DNA of 64,000 nucleotides, taken from NCBI RefSeq assembly GCF_954871325.1, contig NC_088775.1, positions 25,707,561-25,771,560 of the forward strand. Reading direction: 5' to 3'. This stretch comes from Gordionus sp. m RMFG-2023 (Eukaryota; Nematomorpha; Gordioida; Chordodea; Parachordodidae). Both the position numbers and the translations under genes were made by a program. Of this stretch, positions 47,760-60,005 are shown in pieces; positions within the stretch are counted from its first letter, which is position 1, and each line of letters starts with the position of its first letter. Under the pieces are notes generated by a model that ran no database searches, was not told the DNA's origin, and was given only the letters and a program-made list of their open reading frames with translations.

Positions 47760-48480
47760 TCGACAATAGTCATTCTACACCAATGAATAGCTAATAAGGA
47801 CTCGTATTTATAAATCAGTCTTTGGGCCATTTAATAATTTTTATAAACAGCATTGACAATTGGATGAGAAACCATGTAGACAAATCATTTATTATATATG
47901 ACATACCATCAATTATTAAAATGGAGCTTACTAAAGCTACAACCCCCAAAAATATTCAAAATGGATTTTTAGCCTGTGTGATATATCCTTACAACCCTGA
48001 TATATTCTCTGAAGATAGTTATTTAATATCTAATGATGATATATCAGAATTATTTATTATTCCTCTGGAAGTGGGAAAATTAGTTTATTGTGATGCTGAA
48101 AATGATTAAATAAATTCCACTCCTAGCCCTATGCCTACCACTTCTAATAATGAGTTATATAACTTAACATGTCCAAAAATACTTTTAATTCACAATCTAT
48201 TGTACCACATCCAATTTTATATAGTAATAATATTATCAAAATAGACAAAGGGAAAAATAAATTTGAAATTTCACCTCATCACCATATGAAAAACTTAAAT
48301 TAACAATATTAAAAAAACAATAAAAAGAAAACTAATGATGAATGGCTTTGCATAATATGCAATAAGGCATATTCAAAGAGCAAGAAAGATGAAGAGTGAA
48401 TTGCTGCAATATGAAGAATAGGCTCATACTCAATGACAAATAACAATGATTTATCTGTTTGTTATTTATGTAAATAAAGA
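47760..48480 (+). pseudogene. pogo/jerky-like transposase C-terminal relic
   Basis: The frame 47822-48109 contains IDNWMRNHVDKSFIIYDIPS and ATTPKNIQNGFLACVIYPYN then PDIF. These match the end of the DDE_1 catalytic domain of jerky/Tigger-type transposases, where relatives read a TP-N-GF-GI-PFN-IF pattern. Just upstream, in another frame, VFGPFNNFYK is the preceding conserved bit. Downstream at about 48330-48420 EWLCIICNKAYSKSK resembles the cysteine-rich tail of such proteins. The Asp residues of the catalytic core and the CENP-B-type DNA-binding domain are absent. Several shifts and stops; a dead fragment. Confidence 0.7.
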
Positions 48481-49743
48481 TACTATAATTGTTTCAATTA
48501 AAAATTAATAAAATAGTTTTCATTATTGTTGTGTATTAATAATTGTCTAATTAAGTTTAACATCATGAATGATTAAATTATTAAAATAATTATTTTAACA
48601 TAGATAATTAAAATAAAAATTTATAATTAAATAGATAGTGGTTAATTTTATATTGAAATAAGAATTTTTTAATAAAAAGATAATTAAGATATTATAAAGT
48701 AAAAATGAAGAAATATATAAGATAGGTCTTTTGCAAGTATTTCATATTTATAATAACATTCTTAAATAATATATTATGACCAGTTATCTCATAGTAAATT
48801 GCCAATCAATACATACTATATTTTGACTGAGGCAGAAAAACAACTTTCACATAACCTCATTATTTAGCTCATAAAATATTATAAATAGAGATTTAATTCA
48901 ACTTTGATTTTATAGATTAATAATTAGACTACACATTGATATAAAATTTGTTTGGTTAAACCCAAATCTTAATAACTTTTTTTCAAAAAAAACAAAAACA
49001 TGGGCATTCATAGCACATTTCCCCTAATAATATGGTCATCGTTTTACCAAATACATGGAAAGCTATGATCTTTAATTATCTGGAATTATATGACTTCAAG
49101 AGGTGTAGGGGGAGGCTGTGCTTTTCTGCTAGGAAATTATGAAATGTAGGAAAAATCTTATTAAATGAAGGAAACATATACTAAATAAATCGTGCGTATG
49201 GGTGATAGACAATAATTCGTTTGCCTTTTTAAATTAAACTTGTGTATTACCAGGGTCAAAGCGAGGAAAATTCGCGATAATAAAAAGCGTGATTGAAGGA
49301 AAGAATTACTCGACCATCATTCAATATATAGATAACCAATAAAAATTTGGGGATTAAATTTCCGGATTATCGAATGTGCATCAAATTTAATACTTTTCCA
49401 AAAAATTTTCACGATTCTTTTAATATCGTTACAAAAATAAAACACCGAGGGTAATTTTAAAAATAAATAATAAAGTTAATTAAGGTCGAGACTAAACTAC
49501 AAAATAAACAACGATTTTTTTTTCAAAATCAAATATCATTCATTCATTGAATTCATTAAAAGAAAAATGAAAACACATTTAAAAACCAAGTTTAAATTTT
49601 TAAGCCTCGAATCAGATTTAAATCTTCATTATTAGTAAACCCAGACACAGAGTTAGGCAGTAGTAAGACTTGGTCGGGGCTCAACCAAAATAAAATATTT
49701 TAAATTTTAGGAACATTAATTGCTTCCTTAGTATTTTACATAA
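48481..49743. other. AT-rich DNA, no gene seen
   Basis: No coherent frames. Small GC-richer patches near 49090-49130 and 49630-49680 were not identified. Confidence 0.45.
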
Positions 49744-50184
49744 GAAATTTCAATTACATATCAGCAAGTAAAGAGATAAGATTCGTAGAGCAGATTCGAT
49801 ATTAAGATTATAAATGTTTTTTTAATTTTAAGCCTGCATTTATTTATCAATATTGGATTTAAAATCGTGTTTTTTTGTCAGGGAAGCAATTTGGGCGAGG
49901 AGGTAAAGAAAAGAGGATTGTTTGTGGCATCTTTAATGTGCTGGATCAGATTTTTTGATTGAACTTAGTGGGGGTTGAAGGATTTGGTATGAAAATGTGA
50001 AGAGAGAAATGCACGTGCTGTTGATTAAGAAGTGATGAGATGCATTTTGATAGAACTTTGGTCATGGCTTTCTTCCAACTAGTGTTGTTAAAACGCTGCG
50101 AGTCGCGACCCCGACTCAAAGTTCGGGTCGTTTTTTTCGACCTCGACCCAAAATATGGGTCGTTTTTTTCGACTCAGACTTTAA

Positions 50185-50830
50185 GTTTATTTTTTAAGGC
50201 AAATATGTAAAAATATATTTTGCAAACATGTTAAATTAAAATTTCATTGAAGATGTACCATAGGAAAGTGACAATTGTCATAATCGTCATTTTTGAACTT
50301 TATTAAGGCAAATGGGTAAAAATATATTTTGCAAACTTATTAAATTAAAATTTCATTAAAGATGTACCATAGGAAAGTGACAATTGTCATAATCGTCATT
50401 TTTGAACTTTTTTGATTTTTTTAAGGCAAATAAGTAAAAATATATTTTGTAAACATGTAAAATTAAAATTTCATTGAAGATGTACTATAGGAAAGTGACA
50501 ATTGTCATAATCGTCATTTTTGAACTTTTTTTAAGGCAAATGGGTAAAAATTATTTTGTAAACATGTTAAATTAAATTTTCAGTAAAGATGTACCATAGG
50601 AAAGTGAGAATTATCATAATCGTCATTTTTTAACTTTTTCGAATTTTTTTTAGACAAATAGGTAAAAATATATTTTGCAAACATGTTAAATTAAAATATC
50701 GTTGAAGATGTACCATAGAAAAGTGACAATTGTCATAATCGTCATTTTTGAACTTTTTCCAATTTAATTGAAGCAGATAGATAAAAATATATACTGTAGA
50801 CATGTTAAATCAATTTTTCAGTGATGAAAA
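50185..50830 (+). repeat. 119-bp satellite, about five units
   Basis: Plus-orientation units with GAAGATGTACCATAGGAAAG and TGACAATTGTCA, decaying into diverged units to about 51000. Confidence 0.85.
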
Positions 50831-51748
50831 ACCTTGAAAAAATTTAAATAACCATGTTGATAATATTTTTGGAATATTTTGAAGAAAATGGTTAAAATAT
50901 AAATTATAAACTAGTTAATTAAAATTTCAATAAAAGCCATAGAAAAGTGATAAAAGTCATAATTATTTTTAAAATCAAATAGTAAAAATCTTATTTGTAA
51001 AACATGTTATATTAATATTTTAGTGTAGAAGAACCCGAGAAAAAGATTCATGGTGCAAACTATCTCATATAAATACTTGTTTATTTTTGGAAAACTGATT
51101 TTATTTATAATTAGTATTTCAAAGCTTGTTTTTAAGAGTTTCCGCTATTTTTTCAATAAAGTAGCGTCTTATTAACCACTTTTTACAATACTTCGTAATT
51201 TTTTATAAATATCTCTATTTCCACAAATAAAATAAATATGATTAAAATTTTAAATATAAATATTTTTTTATTGTATCTTAATAATAATATAGTGTCATCC
51301 CCAACTTTAGAGCATCGATGAGAAAGTATAATCCGAATAAATAAACTTTCTTATTTAATTTAACCCTTCAATACTCCGGTGAAAAAAATCAAGTTAATAC
51401 TCGGGTGGGGTTTAATAGACCCCAATTTCAAATGCATATATCTCCAGTTATATTCATTATTTAGATTTAATATTTGGATATAAGATAGAACTAACCTTAA
51501 ACCTGATAAAATAATTATTTATTTTTATTTCTTAAGTTTAAATTAAAAATGATGAGGAGTAATATAATTTGTCACAAAATTTTCTAATAAAAGCTAACTT
51601 TTTCTAAATTTAAAATATTAAATAAAAAATTAACTTATATATACATATAATCATGATAATTCATAACATGGATCTTTATTCTTCAATATAAAAAAAAAAT
51701 CACACTGATTCATTCAAACATAAAAAAAATATAGAACATTGAAATATG

Positions 51749-53269
51749 TTAATTTTGACATGTAAAACATTTATTACATAAAGCATTCATGTGTTCTAAA
51801 CATAAATTTATTTTACATATTTGATAAAAATATTTTGTTTTTTTATCCCTTTTTTAGGACAAACACTACACCTTCCTATTGAAGGCTTAATATTTTTATT
51901 TGGTTGGCCTAATATATTGTAAATAGAATCTTTCAGGGGTGGCAATCTAAGACTTTTCTTAATTCTAAATGTGGAGTAATAAATTCCATAGCTAATTTTT
52001 TTATGAAAATACTTCTACTAATTGATATTTTTGTATTTGCTGTGTATATAATGTGAGAATTAATTGTTGTTATATTTATAAGTGTATAAAAAATTGTTAA
52101 AGGCCAACAATAAGATTTTCTTGATATTGAAAAATTTTCAATCCTATGGTCAACCATATCGACCCCCCCCCCTTTAGTCATATTATAAAATGATAAAATA
52201 TCAGGTTTGAAAAGGTTATTATCATCAACATTTTTATTTGCAATGTTGAAAGCATTATCACATTTTTCCTTTTTTTAGGGGATATATGATAATAATGTGA
52301 TGTCTCTGTGAAATCCAAATATACTATTATAAATTTTCCTTCCCTTTGTCATTATAAAATCATTAGGAATTTGTGGTTTTTTTTTCCTTAATGTGCCCAC
52401 TATTGTTAATTTGTGTGTATGCAATAAACTTAATGCAGTATCATAACTTGTAAACCAATTATCCATGGTTACATTGCGACTTGAACCAGATATTGGAAGA
52501 ATTAATCTATTAACCACATCTGCTAGTTTAGATTTCCAGATGTTTCTAAATTAAGTGTATAGTAAGTTTTGGCATCCACCAAGGAATGTAATTTTATGCC
52601 ATATTTTGATGGCTTATTGGGCATGCATATTCTGATATTGTATAATGTTGCAGTTATCAACAATTTTTTAAAAATATTTCTAATGTGAGTTGCTTTGTCG
52701 ACCATTTTTCTCTCTTCTCTTGTTATTATGTCATCAAATCTTATTGTGAATTAGAAATCTGAATCTTTTGAGGGTCATTGTTGCTCTAAATATATCTATT
52801 CCAAACCCATCAGATTTCCATAAATCGGACATATTTTGATGGTTAGATTTAAAAATTCCAGCTAAATAGAGAATTCCCAATAAAGCCTTGAATTCTTTTA
52901 CATCAACTTCTTTGGTGGAACTTTCATATTGGTCTTTATAGTTTTTACTTATACTTTTTATTTTTTCATTAGTATGATAAATAATTTCTCTATCATTTTT
53001 GGGGTTATAAATAAATCAAAATATTTTTCTGGAGTATCAGCTTTTTCTCCATATTTTTTGACTCCTGGAAGATGAATAATTAAATTTTGTTGTCTTGTTC
53101 TTATTCTTTGATTTGGAATATCCTTTTTCCATTTAATAAACTTATCTTTAGCTAATTTAGAGTGGTAAATTATTACATTACCTAAATAGTATTGTCTATT
53201 GTCTGCTTCAAACATATTATCTTCTTCTTCATCTAATAAAGATTGTGTGTCATGATCACTCACACACAT
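51749..53269 (-). pseudogene. piggyBac transposase, left copy (broken)
   Basis: The N-terminal part 52958-53269 has an acidic start (LLDEEEDNMF) and KWKKDIPNQRIRTRQQN, PGVKKYGEKADTP, FDLFI. After a decayed stretch, NKPSKYGIKLHSLVDAK gives the first catalytic Asp, SRNVTMDNWFTSYD the second, and TKGGGVDMVDH the third Asp region. WPLTIFYTLINITTIN follows. The cysteine-rich tail (GRCSVCPKKGIKK, then C-x2-C, C-x2-H and C-x2-C words) ends at the stop 51749. At least four shifts or stops occur. The GGG run in TKGGGVD is one codon longer than the usual TKGGVD. Confidence 0.85.
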
Positions 53270-53799
53270 AAAATATCATAAACACCTAAAATAAAATATT
53301 ACATCTAAATAATTTTTTATTTATACTTTCAGAATCTGCAAAAATTATTGTAATATTTTAAAATAATTTGAAAAATGAGTCAATCAGCTATTTAAAAAAT
53401 AAAAAAATAACTCCACCTGAAAAAATGTTTGTTTTCTTTTTCATATATCTCATTCAAAATAAAAGATATTTAAATTTTTAGATAAATTTTATATTTTAGT
53501 TATATATTTATAATTATAACAATTAAAAAAAAAAATTCTTAAAAAGTTACGAATTTACTCTGTTGGGGTCTCACACACCCCAATCAGTCACAAAATGCTT
53601 ATATCTTAAAAACTACTCAACCGAAATGTATGAAATTTGGAATATAGATTCTAAGATATATTTGATGAAGCTACTGAAAAATCCAGATAATAATATTTAA
53701 CTTTTATGCAATATCATTTCTAGCATGCCTGGGGTTTCATATTAGAAATATTTTTCAAAATTTTGTTGATAACTGCAACAAATCTTATACAATATCAAA

Positions 53800-54770
53800 A
53801 TATGCAACCCTAGATGAAATGCTTCCAGCATTTCATGGTAAATGCCCATTTAGGCAATACATAACCAATAAGCCATCAAAATATGGCATAAAATTATATT
53901 CCTTGGTGGATTCCAAAACTTACTATACACTTAATTTAGAAATATATACTTGAAATCAACAAGAGGGGCCTATAAAATAAGTAATAAACTAGCAGATGTG
54001 GTTAATAGATTAATTCTTCCAATATCTGGTTCAATTCGCAATGTAACCATGGATAATTGGTTTACAAGTTATGATACTGCATTAAGTTTATTGCATACAC
54101 ACAAATTAACAATAGTGGGCACATTAAGGAAAAATAAACCACAAATTCCTAATGATTTTATAATGACAAAGGGAAGGAAAATTTATAATAGTATATTTGG
54201 ATTTCACAGAGACATCACATTATTATCATATATCCCCTAAAAAAAGGAAAAATGTGATAATGCTTTCAACATTGCAAATAAAAATGTTGATGATAATAAC
54301 CTTTTCAAACCTGATATTTTATCATTTTATAATATGACTAAAGGGGGGGGGGGTCGATATGGTTGACCATATGATTGAAAATTTTTCAATATCAAGAAAA
54401 TCTTATTGTTGGCCTTTAACAATTTTTTATACACTTCTAAATATAACAACAATTAATTCTCACATTATATACACAGCAAATACAAAAATATCAATTAGTA
54501 GAAGTAATTTCATAAAAAAATTAGCTATGGAATTTATTACTCCACATTTAGAATTAAGAAAAGTCTTAGATTGCCACGACCCCTGAAAGATTCTATTTAC
54601 AATATATTAGGCCAACCAAATAAAAATATTAAGCCTTCAATAGGAAGGTGTAGTGTTTGTCCTAAAAAAGGGATAAAAAAACAAAATATTTTTATCAAAT
54701 ATGTAAAATAAATTTATGTTTAGAACACATGAATGCTTTATGTAATAAATGTTTTACATGTCAAAATTAA
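53800..54770 (+). pseudogene. piggyBac transposase, right copy, C-terminal two thirds (broken)
   Basis: Runs opposite to the left copy: LDEMLPAFHGKCPFRQYITN, NKPSKYGIKLYSLVDSK, VTMDNWFTSYDTALSLL, GTLRKNKPQIPNDF, then the Asp region and cysteine-rich tail to the stop 54770. An 11-G run (54343-54353), against 10 in the left copy, shifts the frame before VDMVDH. Upstream of about 53870 this copy has sequence the left one lacks (the KCPFRQYI region) and the reverse is true for the left N-terminus, so the copies complement each other but neither is whole. Confidence 0.85.
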
Positions 54771-55155
54771 CATATTTCAATGTTCTATATTTTTTTTATG
54801 TTTGAATGAATCAGTGTGATTTTTTTTTTATATTGAAGAATAAAGATCCATGTTATGAATTATCATGATTATATGTATATATAAGTTAATTTTTTATTTA
54901 ATATTTTAAATTTAGAAAAAGTTAGCTTTTTTTAGAAAATTTTGGGACAAATTATATTACTCCTCATCATTTTTAATTTAAACTTAAAAAATAAAAATAA
55001 ATAATTATTTTATCAAGTTTAAGGTTAGTTCTATCTTATATCCAAATATTAAATCTAAATAATGAATATAAATGGAGATATATGCATTTGAAATTGGGGT
55101 CTATTTAAACCCCACCCGAGTATTAACTTGATTTTTTCACCGGAGTATTGAAGGG

Positions 55156-55985
55156 TTAAATGATTAAGATTTTAGAATTATTTATAAATATATCTTAATA
55201 AATATGTGTATTTTATATGTAAAATAGCGCGTTTTAAGCCTATTTTTAGAAACCGTCAGGCCATTAATTTAAACAGAAAATAATGACTAGTCCACAGATT
55301 ACTATAAGTTATGTCTATTTGTACCATCTATGAGAAAAATGGCTCACGTAATATTATTCTCAATAAAATAGTGAATTAACCGCTTTAAAAATCTGCTCAA
55401 ATCGCGCGATTTAACAACACTTTAGGGAATTAACGCCTGAAAATAAGTATAGCGCTCTACTTTAAAATATTGGTTCAAAGTTAATCCCAGTATCAATATT
55501 TTTTTTGATATTAATATCTTCCGTTTTTTACTTTTCTTTTCATAATAGTATAATTTCCAATCCCCCTCTAAAACGGCCTATTTAGCCGCTCGAGGCTGAG
55601 CCGTTTCTTACGACTTAAAACTCGACTCGATTCACGGCTAAGCCTAAGCCGATAACACTACATCTATGAAAAAAATGGTTCGCCTAAATTACTAAATTAT
55701 ATAAATAAAAATTTATATTTTATATTTAAAAAAAAGCATCGGCGAAAACTTATATAAAATATATTGTTTTATTAGTTTTAAAACTCTTTATGGAAGTGAC
55801 GGATATATAATATTAGAAAAGGATTTTTATTTTATTTGGAGTGGTGCCAGCTAGACGGCAAATTTGTTGAGATTTTTTCTTTCTTCATTGTTATTGTTTG
55901 TTAGGGAGAAACATATTAATCATTTTTTTAAACTTTCCCCCTTACAATTAAAAATTTTTTTAAATTATTTTTGGGGCTTGCCATT
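55156..55985. other. Palindrome arm and AT-rich DNA
   Basis: 55156-55500 mirrors 58560-58832 (shared GAAACCGTC, TAAAATACACAT inverse words, GGCGTTAATTC inverse) and includes a TTAACAACACTTTA terminus near 55415. From 55560 on, GCCTATTTAGCCGCTCGAGG-type iterations suggest another transposon end. No gene. Confidence 0.6.
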
Positions 55986-56779
55986 AGGTCCGTGAAGTTG
56001 GCCCCACAATTTTTGATTTTCAATGGTTTATCAGTTGGTGTGATTAGTACCCGATTTGTACCGTTTTCAGTTCGATTTGTACCATCACCGTTTTTGAGAT
56101 ATTCAAAGAACAAAATGGGGGGCCAACTTCTGACAGCCCCCAACTTTTGACCTTAAAAATAAAAAGTGAACAGGTCGATAGAGAATGATTTGTACCGTTT
56201 TCAGTTCGATTTGTACCATCACCGTTTTCCAGCTATTGACCGTTGAAAATATGGCGCCAAAAATTTAAGTTTTTAACGTACAACGGTAGAGAATTTTTTT
56301 TTCTTCCTAATGATGCCTCAAATTAAGCTTTATCTTCATTATTTATTTCGGAAATCAAATTTTAAACCTTACATTATAGCGTGAAGTTAGCCCACACACC
56401 CCCCCCCCCGATATTCAAAATTTGAGATTTTTCAAATTTTTAAAACGGGATTGATTTGTACCCGATTTGTACCGTTTCAAACTCGATTTGTACTATTACC
56501 GTTTTCCAGCTATTGACCGTTAAAGATATGGCGCCAAAAATAAAAAACAGTCAACATTTATTTTTTTTAAATTTTTTAACGTACAACGGTAGAGAATTTT
56601 TTTTCTCTTTCTAATGATGCCTCAAATTAAGCTTTATCTTCATTATTTATTTCGGAAATCAAATTTTAAACTTTATATTATAGCGTGAAGTTAGCCCCCC
56701 CCCCACGATATTCAAAATTTGAAATTTTTAAAATGGGATTGATTTGTACCAAAAATTGTGGGGCCAACTTCACGGACCT
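55986..56779. mobile_element. MULE-type MITE, 794 bp, 9-bp target duplication
   Basis: Inverted termini AGGTCCGTGAAGTTGGCC (55986) and its complement ending at 56779; the inverted similarity continues through CCCACAATTTTTG. Both sides are bordered by the direct repeat CTTGCCATT (55977-55985 and 56780-56788). Nine-base duplications are the mark of Mutator-like elements. The interior has three iterations of GATTTGTACCGTTT and CATCACCGTTTT words and no coding capacity. Confidence 0.85.
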
Positions 56780-57183
56780 CTTGCCATTGCCAAATGAAAT
56801 CTTAAATTTTTTTATTTTATTCATTTTTTGTTTTTAAAATTAAAATTTATTATTATATTAATAAAAGTTGTCCAACTTAATCATTCATGGAATACAAATA
56901 TCATGAATTATAAATTTTGGACATAATTTTTATATGTATATATCAGTGTTGTTAAAATAGTACAGTAGCGGTAGCTTTAGCTGACTACTTTTTTTAGAAA
57001 ATAGCGATAGCGGTAGCTCGCTACTAATTTAGAAAGTAGCGAAGTAGCGAATTTTACATAATAAATACATATAAAAATTATTAAAATATATTTTTTATTA
57101 AATCTAAAATTATAATCCTTTTATTTAATTTAATTTTGAAATTTATATTTAAAAATATACATTATAAATCTAGTTATTAAAAA

Positions 57184-57363
57184 TGTGTGAGATTGTTGAA
57201 GATAGCGAAATTTCTTTGGAAAATGAGAAAAATATAGATTATCCTTTCCCAAAATTCAAAAAATACTTTAATCTTGAAGAAAAAATTACTAGTATCAATG
57301 CAAGAAAATTTTGCCAACCACTGGTAGAGTCTAGGCTAAAAGGCATTGAGAAAAGGACATAAC
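57184..57363 (+). pseudogene. Possible hAT transposase N-terminal fragment
   Basis: A 59-codon frame from ATG 57184 (MCEIVEDSEISLENE) with YPFPKFKKYFNLEEKI and NARKFCQPLVESRLKGIEK. KYF/L-E-K and a Cys position loosely recall the N-terminal region of hAT transposases, but a full BED finger is not present. It sits in the right place, after the 5' terminus and before the C-terminal fragment. Confidence 0.4.
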
Positions 57364-57896
57364 TATTTTTATTTTCTATTATACAATTATATAAAATGAA
57401 TGATTTATTGCTTGATTAGCCATAATTTAAATTGGCTTAATTTACAACACAATCTATAATATTAATATATAGTATTAATATAAAATTCAAAATTAATATA
57501 ATATTAATTACATTGTGTATAATAATTATATTTTTAAAATCTTTATTTACCATAATTTAATGCTATTTTAATATTTTTTTTATAAATGAATTTAAATCTC
57601 AGATAAATTTAAATTTTGAAATAAAAAGGTATTCTTCTTATTTTATAATTAATACAATCGCTTTATATAAATTAGATTTCCAGATCTGTATGATGATGAT
57701 AATGTAATAGCTGGTATCATTCATCCTAGTTTCAAGTTAAATTAGCCATACATTAATTTGACTGAATATAAAGGGCAACTTGATAGGCCGATGGTAACGT
57801 TAAAAATGTCATGCCTAACCACGATACTAATACTATAGCTAGATCGAAACTGCGGCCTTCCATAGACGATTTTTTTGAAATAATAATATTATTGAA

Positions 57897-58112
57897 CCTT
57901 TAGATGCTTTTTTTAAATCTAAAAATACTCATTTAAATATCTTTGATGATTTTTTTCATATAAAAAGTGTGTTTATTAAATTTAATACTGCGTAGTCCTC
58001 AGTGCTGAACATATTATTTAGTATAGCAATGCTTATACTTTCTGAACGTCGCTTTAGACTTGGGGATTTCAGTACCGAAATGCTATTATTATTAAAGTGC
58101 AATATTGAATAA
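57897..58112 (+). pseudogene. hAT transposase C-terminal dimerisation fragment
   Basis: PLDAFFKSKN, FIKFNTA with one stop, LFSIAMLILSERRFRLGDFS and EMLLLLKCNIE-stop. This is the standard C-terminal end of hAT transposases (relatives read LPSSAPVERLFS-AG-ILS-R-RLS-E-LLFLK-N). The SSA/ERLFS part is altered. A diverged relative lies at 58880-59300. Confidence 0.8.
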
Positions 58113-58567
58113 ATTATATATATATGTAACAAATTATAGTCATGTTTTTATACCATATTTTATTTGTGGAAATAAAGTTATGTAAAAATCATTTTAAAAA
58201 AATATCAAAATAGCGTAAAAAGTAGCTAATAGCGCGCTACTCATTAATAAACGATAGCGATAACGATAGCGCGCTATTTTTTTATAAAATAGATAGCGAT
58301 AGCGCGCTACTTTTAAAAGTAGCGTTTAACAACACTGGTATATATATATTGTTAAATATAAATTTCTGTATGTTAATAAATATCGTATTTTTAAGCATAG
58401 TGTTGTTTCAGGCTGTTGTTTTTTTATGAATACTGGAGAACATTAGTGGTTTAATAATATTTGACTTTAAATTTGTACTAAAATAGTTTTTGATATTAAG
58501 ATTTAGGATTTTGAACACTTAAGAAAAATTACACATTAAAATTTATACTGGGATTAACTTTGAACTA

Positions 58568-59470
58568 ATGTTGTTAAAGTAGAGCGCTATACTTATTTTC
58601 AGGCGTTAATTCACTATTTTATTGAGAAGAATATTACGAGAGCCATTTTTCTCATAGATGGTATAAAGGTTTAGACATCACTTATCGTAATCTGAGGATT
58701 AGTCATTATTTTTCTGTCTAAATTATTGACCGACGGTTTCTAAATAGGCTTAAAACGAGCTATTTTACATATAAAATACACATTTATTAAGATATATTTA
58801 TAAATAATTCTAAAATCTTAATCATTTAAATTAATATTAAGAATCTACATAATCTAGTTACTAAAATAATTTAAAATATCAATGATAGATATATAATGAA
58901 GATACATTTGTAGATAATATATATACAAAGTTATTTCCTTGTTATAATGATATGTAATTCCTTCCTGATATCGCATAAATTTTAGTCTCGATAAAAAAAT
59001 CTATTAATGAGAGTGAATCTAAGGACATTTTAGTAGGCTAATGATAAAGCTAAATAATACAATACCTCACCAGGATACCTTAGCTACCTAGTATAGAATA
59101 TTCTTTTAGAAAAAAATATACTACTGAAAATACTCTAGCCGCTATATTATAAATCTAAAAAATTTAAATTAATATTTTTAATGATTTTTCTATAAAAATT
59201 TTATTATATTAAATTAAATAAGAAAGTTTATTTATTCGGATTATACTTTCTCATCGATGCTCTAAAGTTGGGGATGACACTATATTATTATTAAGATACA
59301 ATAAAAAAAGATTTATATTTAAAATTTTAATCATATTTATTTTATTTGTGGACATAGAGATATTTAAAAAAAATTTCGAAGTATTGTAAAAAGTGGTTAA
59401 TAAGACGCTACTTTATTGAAAAATAGCGGAAACTCTTATAAAAACGGGCTTAGAAATACTAATTATAAAT
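58568..59470 (+). pseudogene. Older relative of the same hAT (C-terminal relic)
   Basis: Starts with AATGTTGTTAAAGTAGAGCGC (58568). At 59105-59300 the DNA aligns with 57897-58100 (ATACTTTCTCATCGATGCTC versus ATACTTTCTGAACGTCGCTT), i.e. the same C-terminal end with many stops. After it AATAGCGGAAAC words resemble the subterminal iterations. A mirror fragment lies at 51100-51363 in the other palindrome arm. Confidence 0.6.
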
Positions 59471-59559
59471 AAAATCAGTTTTCCAAAAATAAACAAGATT
59501 TATATGAGATAGTTTGCCACCAATAATCTTTTTCTCGGGTTCTTCTACGCTAAAATAAT

Positions 59560-60005
59560 AATATAACATGTTTTACAAATAAGATTTTTACTATTTGATT
59601 AAATAGAGTTTAAAAATATTTATGACTTTTATCACTTTTCTATGGCTTTTATTGAAATTTTAATTAACTAGTTTATAATTTATATTTTAACCATTTTTTT
59701 CAAAATATTCCAAAAAAATTATCAACATGACTATTTTAATTTTTTCAAGGTTTTTCATCACTGAAAAATTGATTTAACATGTTTACAATATGTATTTTTA
59801 TCTATCTGCTTCAATTAAATTGAAAAAGATTCAAAAATGACGATTATGACAATTGTCAATTTCCTATGGTACATGATATTTAAATTTAACATGTTTACAA
59901 AATATATTTTTACCCATTTGCCTTAAAAAAATTCAAAAAAGTTTAAAAATGACGATTATGACAATTGTCACTTTCCTATAGTACATTTTCAATGAAATTT
60001 TAATA
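59560..60005 (-). repeat. 119-bp satellite, right arm of copy 2
   Basis: Two clear minus-orientation units with TTATGACAATTGTCA (near 59840 and 59960), preceded by older, diverged units mirroring 50830-50990. Confidence 0.8.

Larger units (their letters stand above)
51364..55155. mobile_element. Palindromic piggyBac transposon, 3.8 kb, TTAA-flanked
   Basis: CCCTTCAATACTCCGGTG at 51364 and its exact inverse ending at 55155, each bordered by TTAA (51360-51363 and 55156-55159). Just inside each end lies the hairpin word GGGGT...ACCCC typical of piggyBac subterminal regions. The left arm (51364 to about 52600) and right arm (about 53870-55155) are inverted copies that include the 3' half of the transposase, so the element has two 3' ends. 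An internal GGGGTCTCACACACCCC at about 53564 may be a leftover 5' subterminal region. Because TTAA is its own complement, it does not by itself prove a single insertion event. Confidence 0.88.
56944..58337 (+). mobile_element. hAT element, 1.4 kb, internally deleted
   Basis: Termini CAGTGTTGTTAA (56944) and TTAACAACACTG (58337) with a perfect 8-bp duplication GTATATAT (56936-56943 and 58338-58345). Subterminal iterations GTAGCGATAGCGGTAGC and GATAGCGCGCTAC are hairpin-forming. Only the start and the end of a transposase gene remain. The terminus is closely related to TAGTGTTGTTAA, so this is probably a small relative of the giant elements and carries the best hint of their transposase. Confidence 0.88.
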
